Origin: Limnephilus marmoratus
Lineage: Eukaryota > Arthropoda > Insecta > Trichoptera > Limnephilidae
NCBI GenBank assembly: GCA_917880885.1
Contig: OU862908.1
Coordinates: 53,527,819 to 53,591,818, forward strand
Length of the DNA: 64,000 nucleotides
Direction: 5' to 3'
In this document: one piece after another, positions 53,266 through 61,500 of the stretch
Layout of the letters: every line of letters begins with the position of its first letter
Numbering within the stretch: position 1 is the first letter of the stretch
Position numbers and translations under genes: made by a program
Notes under the pieces: model-generated
The model's input: the letters and a program-made list of their open reading frames with translations, nothing else
What the model was told of the DNA's origin: nothing
The model's database searches: none

Positions 53266-53700
53266 TTTAACTAACTAACTAACCATCACGCCGTTTCATT
53301 TCCATTTCATTTTCATTTCCCCGCAGGGGTAGGCCGAGAGGACGGACCGCCAAACAACTCGGTCTTGGCACACACTCTTTGCCTCACTCATATTCATACA
53401 TCGTCTCATACATTCTCTTCTATTATTCTGACTTTTGACATGGCCCGACTCAAGTATCTGATTCACTTGATCGTGCCATGTCTTCCTCGAGCGTCTACCA
53501 TTCACATTCACGTCGTATATTCTTCTTACACTACTTTATTCGTCCATTCGCTCTACGTGCCCAAACCATCTGAGGGTCCCTTTCTTAATCTTACGCATTA
53601 TGCTTACATCAGCCTTACATTCTTTGCGGATATCCACATTTCTCACACGATCGTACATTGTTTTACCACATATACGTCTCAGGGATCACGTTTTAAATTG
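53266..53700 (-). mobile_element. RTE-type LINE 3' end, copy 2
   Basis: Minus strand, from the outer end: ERYVW-like start, RDPQMVWARRANE-like text, then MNVNGRRSRKTWHDQVNQI, LESGHVKSQNNRRECMRRC, MNMSEAKSVCQDRVVWRS, VLSAYPCGEMKMKWK, then GATGGTTAGTTAGTTAGTTA at the 3' end (53272 side). It is homologous to 23030-23476, and the GHVKS...EAKSVCQDR...W(R)S..SAYP region is a recognised end of RTE-like polyproteins. It sits next to a Harbinger fragment. Confidence 0.75.
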
Positions 53701-53742
53701 TAATAAAATTATTAGCAATTAGTAATTCTTTCGAATAACATA

Positions 53743-54210
53743 TCATATCATATCTGCAATTAATGTAGTCAAAAGTCGAGCAGTTTCTTTATTAACGCGA
53801 AATGGGCATACGAAATCTAGGTCTTCCATTAGATAGAAATTCCTGCGTATATTATGTCGCTTTATACGTCGAGTCATATAATTAATTATTAGTTCATCGT
53901 CAGAACTTGACGAACTATCACTTGTTGCGAACATAATGATAAAATACTAGCAAATACCGTAAATACCGTAAAATAGATCGCAAAAAATCTCTGAACTGTC
54001 ACCAAAGTGACATTTAGACAACGGCTGCCATTTTTGTTATATTTACTTTTAGCATTTGCAGCACCATTGTGGGCCTGTAAAATGTAAGGTGAAAGTAAAC
54101 GGTAAATGTCAAATGAAAAAACCCATTTCTATGCATTTTACCGTTTGCTTTTACAATTAGCATTGCATTTAGCATTCTCGGTAAATGAAGAAACCCACCC
54201 TTAGTATCGG
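53743..54210 (-). mobile_element. PIF/Harbinger-like transposase N-terminal fragment and end
   Basis: The minus-strand ATG at 53934 opens SSSSSDDELIINYMTRRIKR, then RNFYLMEDLDFVCPFRVNKE and TARLLTTLI, similar in order to Harbinger N-termini (...DDEL...R...N.......F..RFR..KE....L..LI). Upstream (minus) the sequence begins near 54207 with GGGTGGGTTTCTTCATTTACC-like text and repeats a shifted GGGTTTTTTCATTTGAC, possibly the element's terminal repeat. The catalytic region is lost and the LINE at 53266-53700 follows. Confidence 0.45.
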
Positions 54211-54502
54211 CAACAGAACTATTGTTCATTGAAGAAGAAGATAATACTAATAAATCTGAACTATTGTCATGAAAAATAGCTATCAGGTAATTGAACACCA
54301 CTTTCACTAAGGTTTTTGAAGTAGATGTATACAATTTGTAATTCACTATTAATGTTGGTGTTCTCAAAATCTTGCTTAATGCTTACGATATTACATATAT
54401 TTATATTTTTGAATGTAGCTTTTATTTTGTGGTTATCCATTATAGAAAAATGAAATAATTTAACTTTGTATAAACCACTTATTTGATGCGCAAATCCGAC
54501 CG

Positions 54503-54529
54503 GTTTCGGAACAAACGTTCCTTCGTCAG
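54503..54529 (-). ncRNA. Hammerhead ribozyme, PLE type (left arm)
   Basis: Minus strand CTGACGA-AGGAACGTTTGTTCC-GAAAC: stem II GGAAC-GTTT-GTTCC is perfect; stem III is palindromic ACCGGT with a GTC cleavage triplet. CTGACGA replaces the canonical CTGATGA by one base. Identical in the right arm. Confidence 0.6.
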
Positions 54530-54625
54530 GGAAAGCTTATACTAATTTGACAGTTTCGAACAATGTTTTATTATGGTAGGGGTGGAGCTGTTGCTAGATA
54601 ATAATGTAGATTGGGTGGGTAGGTA

Positions 54626-54838
54626 TTAGTGTAGAGTGGGTGGGTAGGGGAACAAATCCATGATTGGGCTATATGACAATATTTTTTGTTTGTTGATAAT
54701 AGATTCATTATTTTTAAGGGATTTTTTAATTTCCAAGGCTTCTAAGTTATCTAAACGTTTTCCTTTATGATTAATATGAAGAATATTTATCCTTGTATTT
54801 TTTTCAAAACTATGGTTATTTTCAATGATATGGTTAGC
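54626..54838 (-). pseudogene. PLE GIY-YIG domain C-terminus (left arm)
   Basis: Minus strand ANHIIENNHSFEKNTRINIL, HINHKGKRLDNLEALEIKKS, then YSPIMDLFPYPPTLH and a stop at 54626-54628. The NH...ENNHSF ... (L/I)xxxxxKxRLDxLEALEIxK block is the C-terminal part of the PLE GIY-YIG endonuclease, with the LEALEI glutamate expected in the active site. The RT part is absent. Confidence 0.7.
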
Positions 54839-54871
54839 AAACTTAAGTTTGCTAACAAGTTTGCTTATAAG

Positions 54872-55087
54872 TTTGCTAACCATATCATTAAAAATAACCG
54901 TAGTTTTGAAAAAAATACAAGGTTAAATATTCTTCATATTAATCATAAAGGAAAACGTTTAGATAACTTAGAAGCCTTGGAAATTAAAAAATCCCTTAAA
55001 AATAATGAATCTATTATCAACAAACAAAAAATATTGTCATATAGCCCAATCATGGATTTGTTCCCCTACCCAACCACTCTACACTAA
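54872..55087 (+). pseudogene. PLE GIY-YIG domain C-terminus (right arm)
   Basis: Plus strand ANHIIKNNRSFEKNTRLNIL, HINHKGKRLDNLEALEIKKS, then YSPIMDLFPYPTTLH and a stop ending at 55087. It differs from the left arm at only a few residues. 5'-truncated at the palindrome centre. Confidence 0.7.
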
Positions 55088-55183
55088 TACCTACCCACCC
55101 AATCTACATTATTATCTAGCAACAGCTCCACCCCTACCATAATAAAACATTGTTCGAAACTGACAAATTAGTATAAGCTTTCC

Positions 55184-55210
55184 CTGACGAAGGAACGTTT
55201 GTTCCGAAAC
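55184..55210 (+). ncRNA. Hammerhead ribozyme, PLE type (right arm)
   Basis: CTGACGA, stem II GGAAC-GTTT-GTTCC, GAAAC, stem III ACCGGT, cleavage triplet GTC, then GGATTT pairing with the TTTCC that precedes the core (partial stem I). Mirrors 54503-54529. Confidence 0.6.
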
Positions 55211-55267
55211 CGGTCGGATTTGCGCATCAAATAAGTGGTTTATACAAAGTTAAATTATTTCATTTTT

Positions 55268-55638
55268 TTACATATATTTATGTCCTCTGATAATATGTTG
55301 TGAGCTAAAATCGCTCCCCATTGTATTAAGAAAGGCGATTTGTACCTCAAAAGATGGAATGTATGTTGTTGCATAAGCTCCCTCGATTAAAACAAGTGCT
55401 GCTTAAAAGAGCCCCAGTTGACACCACGTTTTACGCAGCTTTTTCTTACTAAAGCCCCCTAAGATTTAAACCTCGTTTATCACGGAACACACAAAATTAT
55501 TTTTGACCGTTTTTTTTAAACTAGGCAATGCAAAAGTAATATTTTTCCTTATTTTATCCAGGCAGGGATGAAAGCAAATGAGACAAAGATAAATAGGAGA
55601 TACATATTTTTAATAATCATAATGGGAAAGGTAATATA
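55268..55638. other. No recognisable gene
   Basis: Unassigned sequence between the PLE palindrome and a MITE. Confidence 0.4.
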
Positions 55639-56016
55639 CACGGTGTAACAGCGTGCTCCGGAAAGATTTTAAACAGCGATTTCTGCGCATATTTGAAGTA
55701 AAAATGAAGATGTCATTTTGCTGTCCGATCATATTTTTTTCAATTATTTTAGCAATTTATTTTTTTTAAATTTATTTTTCCATCACACGTAACTGTTTCA
55801 GCTGCATGGTAGCACACCTAACAGCGCGCATATCATGTGATCCCTTTGCGACGTGTAGGAGAATGATCAGTGGCGACGTGTGATTGAAAATATTATTTTT
55901 ATTTTTAATAAAAAAATAAATTCATTGGACAGCAAAATGATATTTACTGTTTGTACTCCAAATAAGCTCAGAAATCGTCGGTTAAAATCCTTCGAGTTAC
56001 ACCCTGTTACACCCTG
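55639..56016. mobile_element. MITE with TA flanks and about 100-bp imperfect TIRs
   Basis: Left CACGGTGTAACAGCGTG, then AAGATTTTAAACAGCGATTT, CTGCGCATATTTGAAGTA and ATTTTGCTGTCC. Right, inverted, CAGGGTGTAACAGGGTGTAA, AGGATTTTAACCGACGATTT, CTGAGCTTATTTGGAGTA and ATTTTGCTGTCC. TA at 55637-55638 and 56017-56018 is a possible target duplication, as for Tc1/mariner-type MITEs. Non-coding, 378 bp. Confidence 0.65.
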
Positions 56017-57433
56017 TAAACGCTCAAAGCGTTGTCTTATTAAATGTGCAAAATAATGAATCTCTCGCAAAGGGGCTTATCATTGTTGTGATTTATTTTT
56101 TTTACTATTATACTCGTACAGTTTCATTACATTATACTTTAAAAGTGAAAATTTCGTTCGATGAAAAATTATTTGATTCTTATAACATTGATAATAAATA
56201 GGCCACTTGCATGGATTTCATAGCGACTTGGAAAAATCGTGTGGATAGATTTTTTTACTAAGATTACGAAAATGTTAGTGAACATTTTTAGAAATTTTCA
56301 GTTTTTGTAATTTTCAATTTTTTTTATTTTTGTTTTTATTATTTTTTTTTAACGGTAATATCCATGTGAAATGTACTTATATGAGTCTGTCTGTATACAT
56401 TATAATTAATTAAATAAAAAATAAATAAATTCATTATTTGGGCCCGTGACGTCACTATATGAAATGTCCCGTCTCCAAAAATGTTCCTATTAATTTTGTA
56501 AAATTCCACACTGACTTATTTTTTTATATGGCAACACTTTGATTTCAGGCGTATTTTTGAATTTGACATTTAAAGTTCACTAGATTTATTGTTTGTTCTC
56601 AGCGAACTTATCATTTGGTTTGAATTTTTGACAGATGTTATGAAGAGAACCCTGTACATTTTACGCGGTCTGTAAGTGTTTTAGAGTTATAATGGTAGTG
56701 GTGCTGATTTTAACAAAATCAAATTTTATAATATTCTTATTATTATTATAATTTACAAGTATATTCCATTGGATTTAGTAATATAGATGTTGAACATCAT
56801 AATGATTTATGATCAAAAAGGAAAAAAAATGAAAAAATGAAAAAAAAGATGTAATATTTTTGGTACGCTTCGTTATTCTCCTGTGCCCTTTCTTGTCGAA
56901 AACGTTTTTTTTTAAATGATTTTGGGATATGTAATTAACGTTTTTTCGCACCTATAAAATTATGTCCCGTCTTTCCGGTTTATAAAAAATGGTCTGATTT
57001 TTCGGATTGAAATTTTCAAAAAATCGCCAGGGTTTCAAAAATACGATAAAAAAACGGAATGTCTTAGAATATTTGCCTAAACCGGATTTTTTTTTAGTGG
57101 CCTATTATCGTTGGTCAGTATGTAATATTGCAAATTTACATCAAACTGACACAAACGCTTATTGAAAAGAGATTGTAATCTATACACCGCTATTCAACAA
57201 TAACACGACTTGTAGGTGCACGTTTCAATAGGGCGGTGGCCATCCAATGTTCCATAGAAATTGTTATCATCGTGTCACCTCATAATATTGTGTCTATTAT
57301 GTTTGTGTCTAATGTTACTGCGCCTGTTCTCAAAACAGGATTTCCTTGCGGGACAGGTACAGTTCATCATCCATGCTGTAGCAATGCATTCGATGAAATT
57401 AAATTAAAAAAATCAGTGCGTGCAATTCACACA
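56017..57433. other. No gene; weak TIR candidate 56201-57102
   Basis: TAGGCCACTTGCATGG at 56199 and inverted TAGGCCACTAAAAAAAAATC at 57104 share TAGGCCACT and TA flanks, which may mark a 900-bp MITE, but the match is only 9 bp. A palindromic TGACGTCA lies at about 56447-56454. The open frame at 57236-57439 has no motif. Confidence 0.35.
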
Positions 57434-57661
57434 CGGTAGAAGTGAAACCTTCAGAAAAATAAAGTAGACGAGAATGGGGACGCTACGTAGCACCACACAA
57501 AGAGGAGACCGATTATACTATCTCAATCTCTCGAAGGCTAAATCCTATAGATGTATGTATTTGTCTCTTTTTAGTGTCGCTATTTTTGATTTCATGAAGT
57601 TTCAAATCACAAACAATTTAGTTCAATTTTAACAGTGCTAAAAAAGTTTTCACTTTAAAAA
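57434..57661 (+). repeat. Repeat family F, copy 2 (possible MITE)
   Basis: CGGTAGAAGTGAAACC, ACACAAAGAGGAGACCGATT, TCCTATAGATGTATGTATT, TTTGTCTCTTTT and AGTTTTCACTTTAAAAA, the same order as the inverted copy 23478-23686. It ends six bases before the left target-site duplication of the following PLE. Confidence 0.65.
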
Positions 57662-57666
57662 TAAAC

Positions 57667-57680
57667 AATGGTATAATTTG
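57667..57680 (+). repeat. Target-site duplication, left (AATGGTATAATTTG)
   Basis: Exact 14-base match to 59758-59771, which lies just beyond the PLE 3' end. Direct repeats flanking an element are left by its insertion, so they fix the PLE boundaries. Confidence 0.7.
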
Positions 57681-57732
57681 GTTAAGTTTTAAGATTTTCA
57701 CGGCCAGAAGCATTTTCGTTATATGTTTTTAG

Positions 57733-58950
57733 ACTGAGGAAGGCGATATCCTGGTCAGTTTTGATGTAGTGTCCCTTTTTACAAATGTGCCTCTAGAAGA
57801 CTCCATGACAATGCTCAGGGAGATCTATGAGGACGACATTTGCAAACTTTTTGAACACTGTCTCAAAACGGGATATTTTGCATTCCAGGGTGAACTTTTT
57901 GAGCAAGTGGAAGGAGTTGCGATGGGCAGTCCATTGTCGCCAGTACTTGCCAACTTTTTTATGGAGAAGTTTGAAGAAGTGGCACTCGACACAGCTTCAG
58001 CTGTTCCCAAGGTATGGTGGCGTTATGTTGACGATGTCTTCGCCATCTGGCCTCATGGAACAGAGAAACTGAATGAATTTCTGAATCATCTTAATTCACT
58101 CCACAGTAAAATCAAGTTCACAATGGAAGTAGAAAACGATGCGAAAATCCTGCCTTTTCTAGATGTGGAGGTGATGCGAAAAGAAGATGGTAATCTAGGA
58201 CACACTGTATATAGAAAACCAACGCACACAAATCGGTATCTACATGCCGATTCGCATCACCACCCAGCGCAGAAGAGAGGACTTATCCATACGTTGGTGA
58301 CGCGAGCGACCAGAATATGTGAAGAAACTAAAATTGGAGCAGAACTTACAAAGCTGACCGATGCACTGGAACGCAACGGTTACCCAGCTAGTCAGACAAG
58401 GCAAATCATAAGAGCCAAATCTACACCAAATGAAGACAGAGCTAAACAAGAGTTAAAAGGCTGCGCTTTCCTGCCTTACGTTCACAATGTGACAGACAGA
58501 ATCGCCAGGCTGTTGAGAAAAGATAGCATCAAGACTGTCTTCGGTGCCACAACTAAAATTCAAGACCTACTGAGGTCTGCAAAGACTAAGTTTCCTCTGG
58601 AAGCAGATGGAGTGTATAAACTCAGCTGTTCCGGATGTGACAAGGTTTATGTAGGCCAAACAGAGAGGACGATCTCCAAAAGGATAGCAGAACACTTTCG
58701 TGCTTGCAAACTCGGCCACCCTGATAAATCGGCAATCGCTGAGCACTTAATCGAAACCGGCCATTACTTTGGATTTGTTCCTGAGGTCTTGGGAAGACCT
58801 AAAACTTATAGAGCACGCCTAATTACGGAGGCAATTGAAATCTACAAAAATCCTTTTAATATTAATAGAGACGACGGAGCTAAGCTCAATAGCTCTTGGT
58901 ATCCGGTGATTGACGGCTACACCAAAGCTAAACGCAAAAAACATGTCTAA
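57733..58950 (+). CDS. Penelope-like reverse transcriptase with GIY-YIG endonuclease (partial)
   Basis: About 405 codons open from after a TAG at 57730. The frame starts TEEGDILVSFDVVSLFTNVP, the RT motif A with its catalytic Asp (SFDV). Then come AMGSPLSP, and RYVDDVFAIW (motif C, YVDD, about residues 98-101 from 57733), all typical of PLE RTs, and a linker. The GIY-YIG domain follows: GVYKLSCSGCDKVYVGQTER with the GVY...YVG pair and a CxxC of the PLE zinc-finger-like insert; HF and LIETGH; ITEAIEIYKNP with the expected Glu. The C-terminus is NINRDDGAKLNSSWYPV. The protein makes cDNA at nicked chromosomal ends. The upstream RT part is missing, so it is not autonomous. No ATG is required if an intron ends at 57732, which the TTTTTAG fits. 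Confidence 0.85.
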   Translation, partial: TEEGDILVSFDVVSLFTNVPLEDSMTMLREIYEDDICKLFEHCLKTGYFAFQGELFEQVEGVAMGSPLSPVLANFFMEKFEEVALDTASAVPKVWWRYVDDVFAIWPHGTEKLNEFLNHLNSLHSKIKFTMEVENDAKILPFLDVEVMRKEDGNLGHTVYRKPTHTNRYLHADSHHHPAQKRGLIHTLVTRATRICEETKIGAELTKLTDALERNGYPASQTRQIIRAKSTPNEDRAKQELKGCAFLPYVHNVTDRIARLLRKDSIKTVFGATTKIQDLLRSAKTKFPLEADGVYKLSCSGCDKVYVGQTERTISKRIAEHFRACKLGHPDKSAIAEHLIETGHYFGFVPEVLGRPKTYRARLITEAIEIYKNPFNINRDDGAKLNSSWYPVIDGYTKAKRKKHV

Positions 58951-59175
58951 GTATACAGTAAGGCCAGCTCGTGGTAAACCATTTTTTTTGTGTTATAACT
59001 TTATATTGACTAAATTCGCTTTAACCAGTGTAATTCTAATTCTAGTAAAATTCATTTATTATTAATAGAGCTAAAAAACCATGTCTAAATATATAGTAAT
59101 GCGAGCTCGTGGTAAACCATTTTGATTTATATTGACTAAATTCGCTTTAACCATTGTAATTCTATTTCTTAAATT
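58951..59175 (+). repeat. PLE 3' tandem pair 1 (about 110 bp)
   Basis: CTAAGTATACAGTAAGGCCA, GCTCGTGGTAAACCATTTT, TTATATTGACTAAATTCGCT and TTAACCA(G/T)TGTAATTCTA occur twice, at 58951-59060 and 59083-59175. The first ends the coding region, the second follows after ATTATTAATAGAGC. The homologous fragment at 22440 keeps only the first unit's start. Confidence 0.75.
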
Positions 59176-59576
59176 CTTACCATCGTGATTTCTAATTTTA
59201 GAATTCATTAAGAGATGGAGCCACTTCGGTCGGCATCTCGCAAACGGACTTGCCCCTGACTAGCATAAATACCACGTTTTAATGAACTTTCTATTCCGTT
59301 CCGCGGCGACGACGCCACTGCTTGTCACGATTATTTTGTACTGGTGAAAGTTAACAATTGTAATTTTTATTTTATTTTATTTTATTTCTTCCTAAATACT
59401 TACCACTGTGATTTCTAATTTTAGATTTCATTAAGAGATGGAGCCACTTCCGTCGGCATCTCGCAAACGGACTTGCCCCTGGCTAGCATAAATACCACGT
59501 TTTAATGAACTTTCTATTCCGTTCCGCGGCGATGACGCCACTGCTTGTCACGAGTATTTTATACTGGTGAAAGTTA
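59165..59576 (+). repeat. PLE 3' tandem pair 2 (about 190 bp, 223-bp period)
   Basis: CATTAAGAGATGGAGCCACT, TCGGCATCTCGCAAACGGAC, CATAAATACCACGTTTTAAT, TTCCGTTCCGCGGCGA(C/T)GA, CGCCACTGCTTGTCACGA and ACTGGTGAAAGTTA occur at 59165-59353 and 59388-59576, separated by a TTTTATTTTATTTTAT spacer. The two units differ at few positions, so the duplication is recent. Confidence 0.8.
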
Positions 59577-59667
59577 GTGCTGCTGGCGACACGGTATCGC
59601 TTCGAAGTAAATAAGCACACACTTCACGACTAAAAATTACACATCTACCGGATCTGCCGGATCTGCC

Positions 59668-59699
59668 CTGATGATGGACACTGCAACGATGTCCGAAAC
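59668..59699 (+). ncRNA. Hammerhead ribozyme, PLE type (intact core)
   Basis: CTGATGA, stem II GGACA-(CTGCAACGA)-TGTCC and GAAAC, all intact. Stem III is the minimal palindrome ACGT, and stem I pairs TGCC (just upstream) with GGC(T/A) downstream of the GTT triplet. It lies at the 3' end of the PLE at 57681. The best ribozyme candidate of its family in the window. Confidence 0.7.
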
Positions 59700-59757
59700 G
59701 TTGGCTAAAGAAGGAGGTAGCGCAACACGGCACAACACCCCAAAAACATATAACGAA

Positions 59758-59771
59758 AATGGTATAATTTG
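59758..59771 (+). repeat. Target-site duplication, right (AATGGTATAATTTG)
   Basis: Pairs with 57667-57680; marks the PLE 3' boundary after AACATATAACGAA. Confidence 0.7.
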
Positions 59772-59994
59772 TATTTTTAAGAATTTTTATATGTAGTCCT
59801 ATTTTATAATGCGGAATAAAGTATTTAAAAAATAATAACGATAATAACGGTCTCAGAACAAATTTAATATCCACTATAGTATTACCAGGCTGACCTCTTA
59901 TGCACATAATCGTGGAGTATCCGAAATGAACGTACGTCGTAACCTGCTTTTTATTATTATTGGTGGGTAACGGTGACAATTCTTTTGTAATATT

Positions 59995-60130
59995 TCTATT
60001 TTTGAAACTGACAATTTATGGTGGAATTCCATTATAATTATTACAATTAAACAAATGTATAACCTTTTTCCACTTTAATTTTATTGACCTTAACCGGTTT
60101 CAGCTCGTTAAAGTCATCTTCATTTGTTTT
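59995..60130 (-). mobile_element. PLE terminal repeat, inverted
   Basis: Minus strand CAAATGAAGATGACTTTAAC, GAGCTGAAACCGGTTAAGG, CAATAAAATTAAAGTGG, then GGAATTCCACCATAAATTG and CAGTTTCAAAAATAG, the same subfamily as 3411-3496/4214-4275 and 38447-38575. The core box reads ATGAAGA, so the ribozyme is damaged. It lies 85 bp upstream of another PLE, in the opposite direction. Confidence 0.65.
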
Positions 60131-60219
60131 GTAATTAGCGGGACCTTTGCAATATATGTATAATACACATATTAAAAAACGTGGTATTAAAATGAAATAA
60201 TTACGAACAGTAGGAAATA

Positions 60220-60588
60220 TTGTCTAGTGACCTAACTCGTTTATTTAACTTAGTTTTAAATCAAAATTATTTTCAATACGATAATGTCATATATCAACAA
60301 AAAGAAGGCCTTCCAATGGGGGTCCCCACCAGCCCTCTAATTGCTGATATATTTATGAATGATTTGGAAACAACTGTTTTTTATTCACAATCCCCTCTTT
60401 TAAGCAATGTTTTACTATGGAAGAGATATGTGGATGACATCTTCGTCATTTGGACAGGATTGGAACGCCAACTCAACAACATTCATAACCTCTTAAATTC
60501 CTTTCATAATCAAATAAAATTTATGACAGAAATAGACAATGAAACAGTAAACTTTTTGGATTTAACTTTATGTATTATAAATAATTAA
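60220..60588 (+). pseudogene. PLE reverse transcriptase fragment (family 2)
   Basis: LTRLFNLVLNQNYFQYDNVI, QQKEGLPMGVPTSPLIADIF (PMG-x-P-x-SP), WKRYVDDIFVIWTG (YVDD), FHNQIKFMTEIDNETVNFLD. After a stop at 60588 the same frame continues IDFSTYRKPTYTD, NHPV, a stop, then HSAFHSMIHRLVNV. The domain order matches the PLE at 57733 (GVAMGSPLSP, YVDD, RKPTHTNRY), but the two proteins are clearly distinct. Confidence 0.7.
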
Positions 60589-60706
60589 ATCGATTTTAGT
60601 ACATATCGCAAGCCCACATACACTGATATAGTAATTCATAAGACCTCCAACCACCCTGTCTGACAAAAACACTCCGCCTTCCACTCCATGATACACCGCT
60701 TAGTAA

Positions 60707-61339
60707 ATGTCTAATAATAATTTCCTTTCTGAACTTTCTGTAATAAAACAAATTGCTGTAAATAACGGATATGAACCAAGTTTAATTGATAACATCTTAA
60801 AAAACTTAGCAAAATTTCAAAAAATAAATATCTATACAATTCTAATAATAATAATGATAAAGAATGGCGTAAAATTTTGTGTATTAATAATTTTTCAGTT
60901 CATTGTTGCAAAAATCTCTCTTCCAATAGTAAACCAGCTTTTTGTACGATAAATAATATCGGTAATTTTTTGAGGAACGCTAAAGATAAAGACCATAAAT
61001 TGACTAATTCCGAAATATGTAAACTCAAATGTAATGACTGTCCCTCATTTTATATTGGAAAAACAACTCGTAATTTTGAAATCAAAGAACTTTTAAGGTG
61101 TTTTAATAATAATAATTTTTCTGAGTTCGCTAACCATATCATTGAAAATAACCATAGTTTTGAAAAAAGATACGGCGATAAATATTCTTCATATTAATCA
61201 TAAAGAAAAACGCTTAGATAACTTAGAAGCCTTGGAAATAAAAAAAATCCTTAAAAATAATAAATCTATTATCAACAAACAAAAAAATATTATCTTACAG
61301 CCCAATCATGGATATGTTCCCCCACCCACTCTTCATTAA
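60707..61339 (+). pseudogene. PLE GIY-YIG region (family 2), frameshifted
   Basis: LSELSVIKQIAVNNGYEPSL from 60707; then in another frame NIGNFLRNAKDKD, CKLKCNDCPSFYIGKTTRNF (C-x-x-C and YIG) and ANHIIENNHSFEK to 61197; then in a third frame INILHINHKEKRLDNLEALE and a stop at 61339. At least two frameshifts. The C-terminal block equals that of both palindrome arms at 54.6-55.1 kb. Confidence 0.7.
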
Positions 61340-61440
61340 TCCCCAGCAACGCCTCCACCCCTTAGTAAATCACAATCCTTAGTAATAATACATTGTTCCC
61401 ACCCACTATTTTGTAATTGTCAAATCACTATAAGTTTGCC

Positions 61441-61467
61441 CTGAAGAAGGAACGGTCGTTCCGAAAC
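61441..61467 (+). ncRNA. Hammerhead-like core, PLE type (family 2)
   Basis: CTGAAGA in place of CTGATGA; perfect stem II GGAAC-GGTC-GTTCC; GAAAC; then ACAGGTC. Stem I is well paired: GTTTGCC upstream against GGCTGTAAAC downstream (GCC/GGC and GTTT/AAAC around an internal loop). Stem III ACAGGT is no longer a perfect palindrome. Probably weakened. Confidence 0.5.
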
Positions 61468-61500
61468 AGGTCGGCTGTAAACAAATATACAAGTAGTTCT

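Larger units (their letters stand above)
54446..55267. mobile_element. Palindrome of two PLE 3' ends (about 405-bp arms)
   Basis: 54446-54850 and 54862-55267 are near-identical reverse complements. Each arm, read outward, has the last about 65 codons of a GIY-YIG PLE protein, a short 3' UTR, and the terminal repeat with a hammerhead core and the AAATAAGTGGTTTATACAAAG end. The centre contains an exact 24-bp palindrome (54833-54856, GCAAACTTAAGTTTGC core) and a short third repeat. The two copies meet at their 5' truncations and diverge. Confidence 0.85.
57681..59757 (+). mobile_element. Penelope-like element, 5'-truncated, with intact RT/GIY-YIG end
   Basis: The insertion is delimited by the 14-bp duplication. 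About 50 bp of leader (ending TATATGTTTTTAG, an acceptor-like sequence) precede the coding part, then RT and GIY-YIG domains, a stop at 58950, two pairs of tandem repeats, and the terminal repeat with the hammerhead core (59668) and GTAGCGCAACACGGC. The 5' terminal repeat and the N-terminal part of the protein are absent. Confidence 0.85.
60215..61500 (+). mobile_element. Penelope-like element, second family, decayed
   Basis: RT fragment, then in-frame stops, a GIY-YIG part in other frames, a C-terminus homologous to the palindrome at 54.6-55.1 kb, a short 3' UTR and a terminal repeat with a hammerhead-like core at 61441. The 5' end is cut inside the RT domain near 60215. No clear target duplication was found. 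Confidence 0.75.

Noticed and set aside
53365..53703. 112-codon plus-strand frame
   Set aside because: Antisense to the RTE-like LINE end on the minus strand.
56199..57104. 900-bp MITE with TAGGCCACT ends
   Set aside because: Only 9 bp of terminal match; kept as a note, not called as an element.
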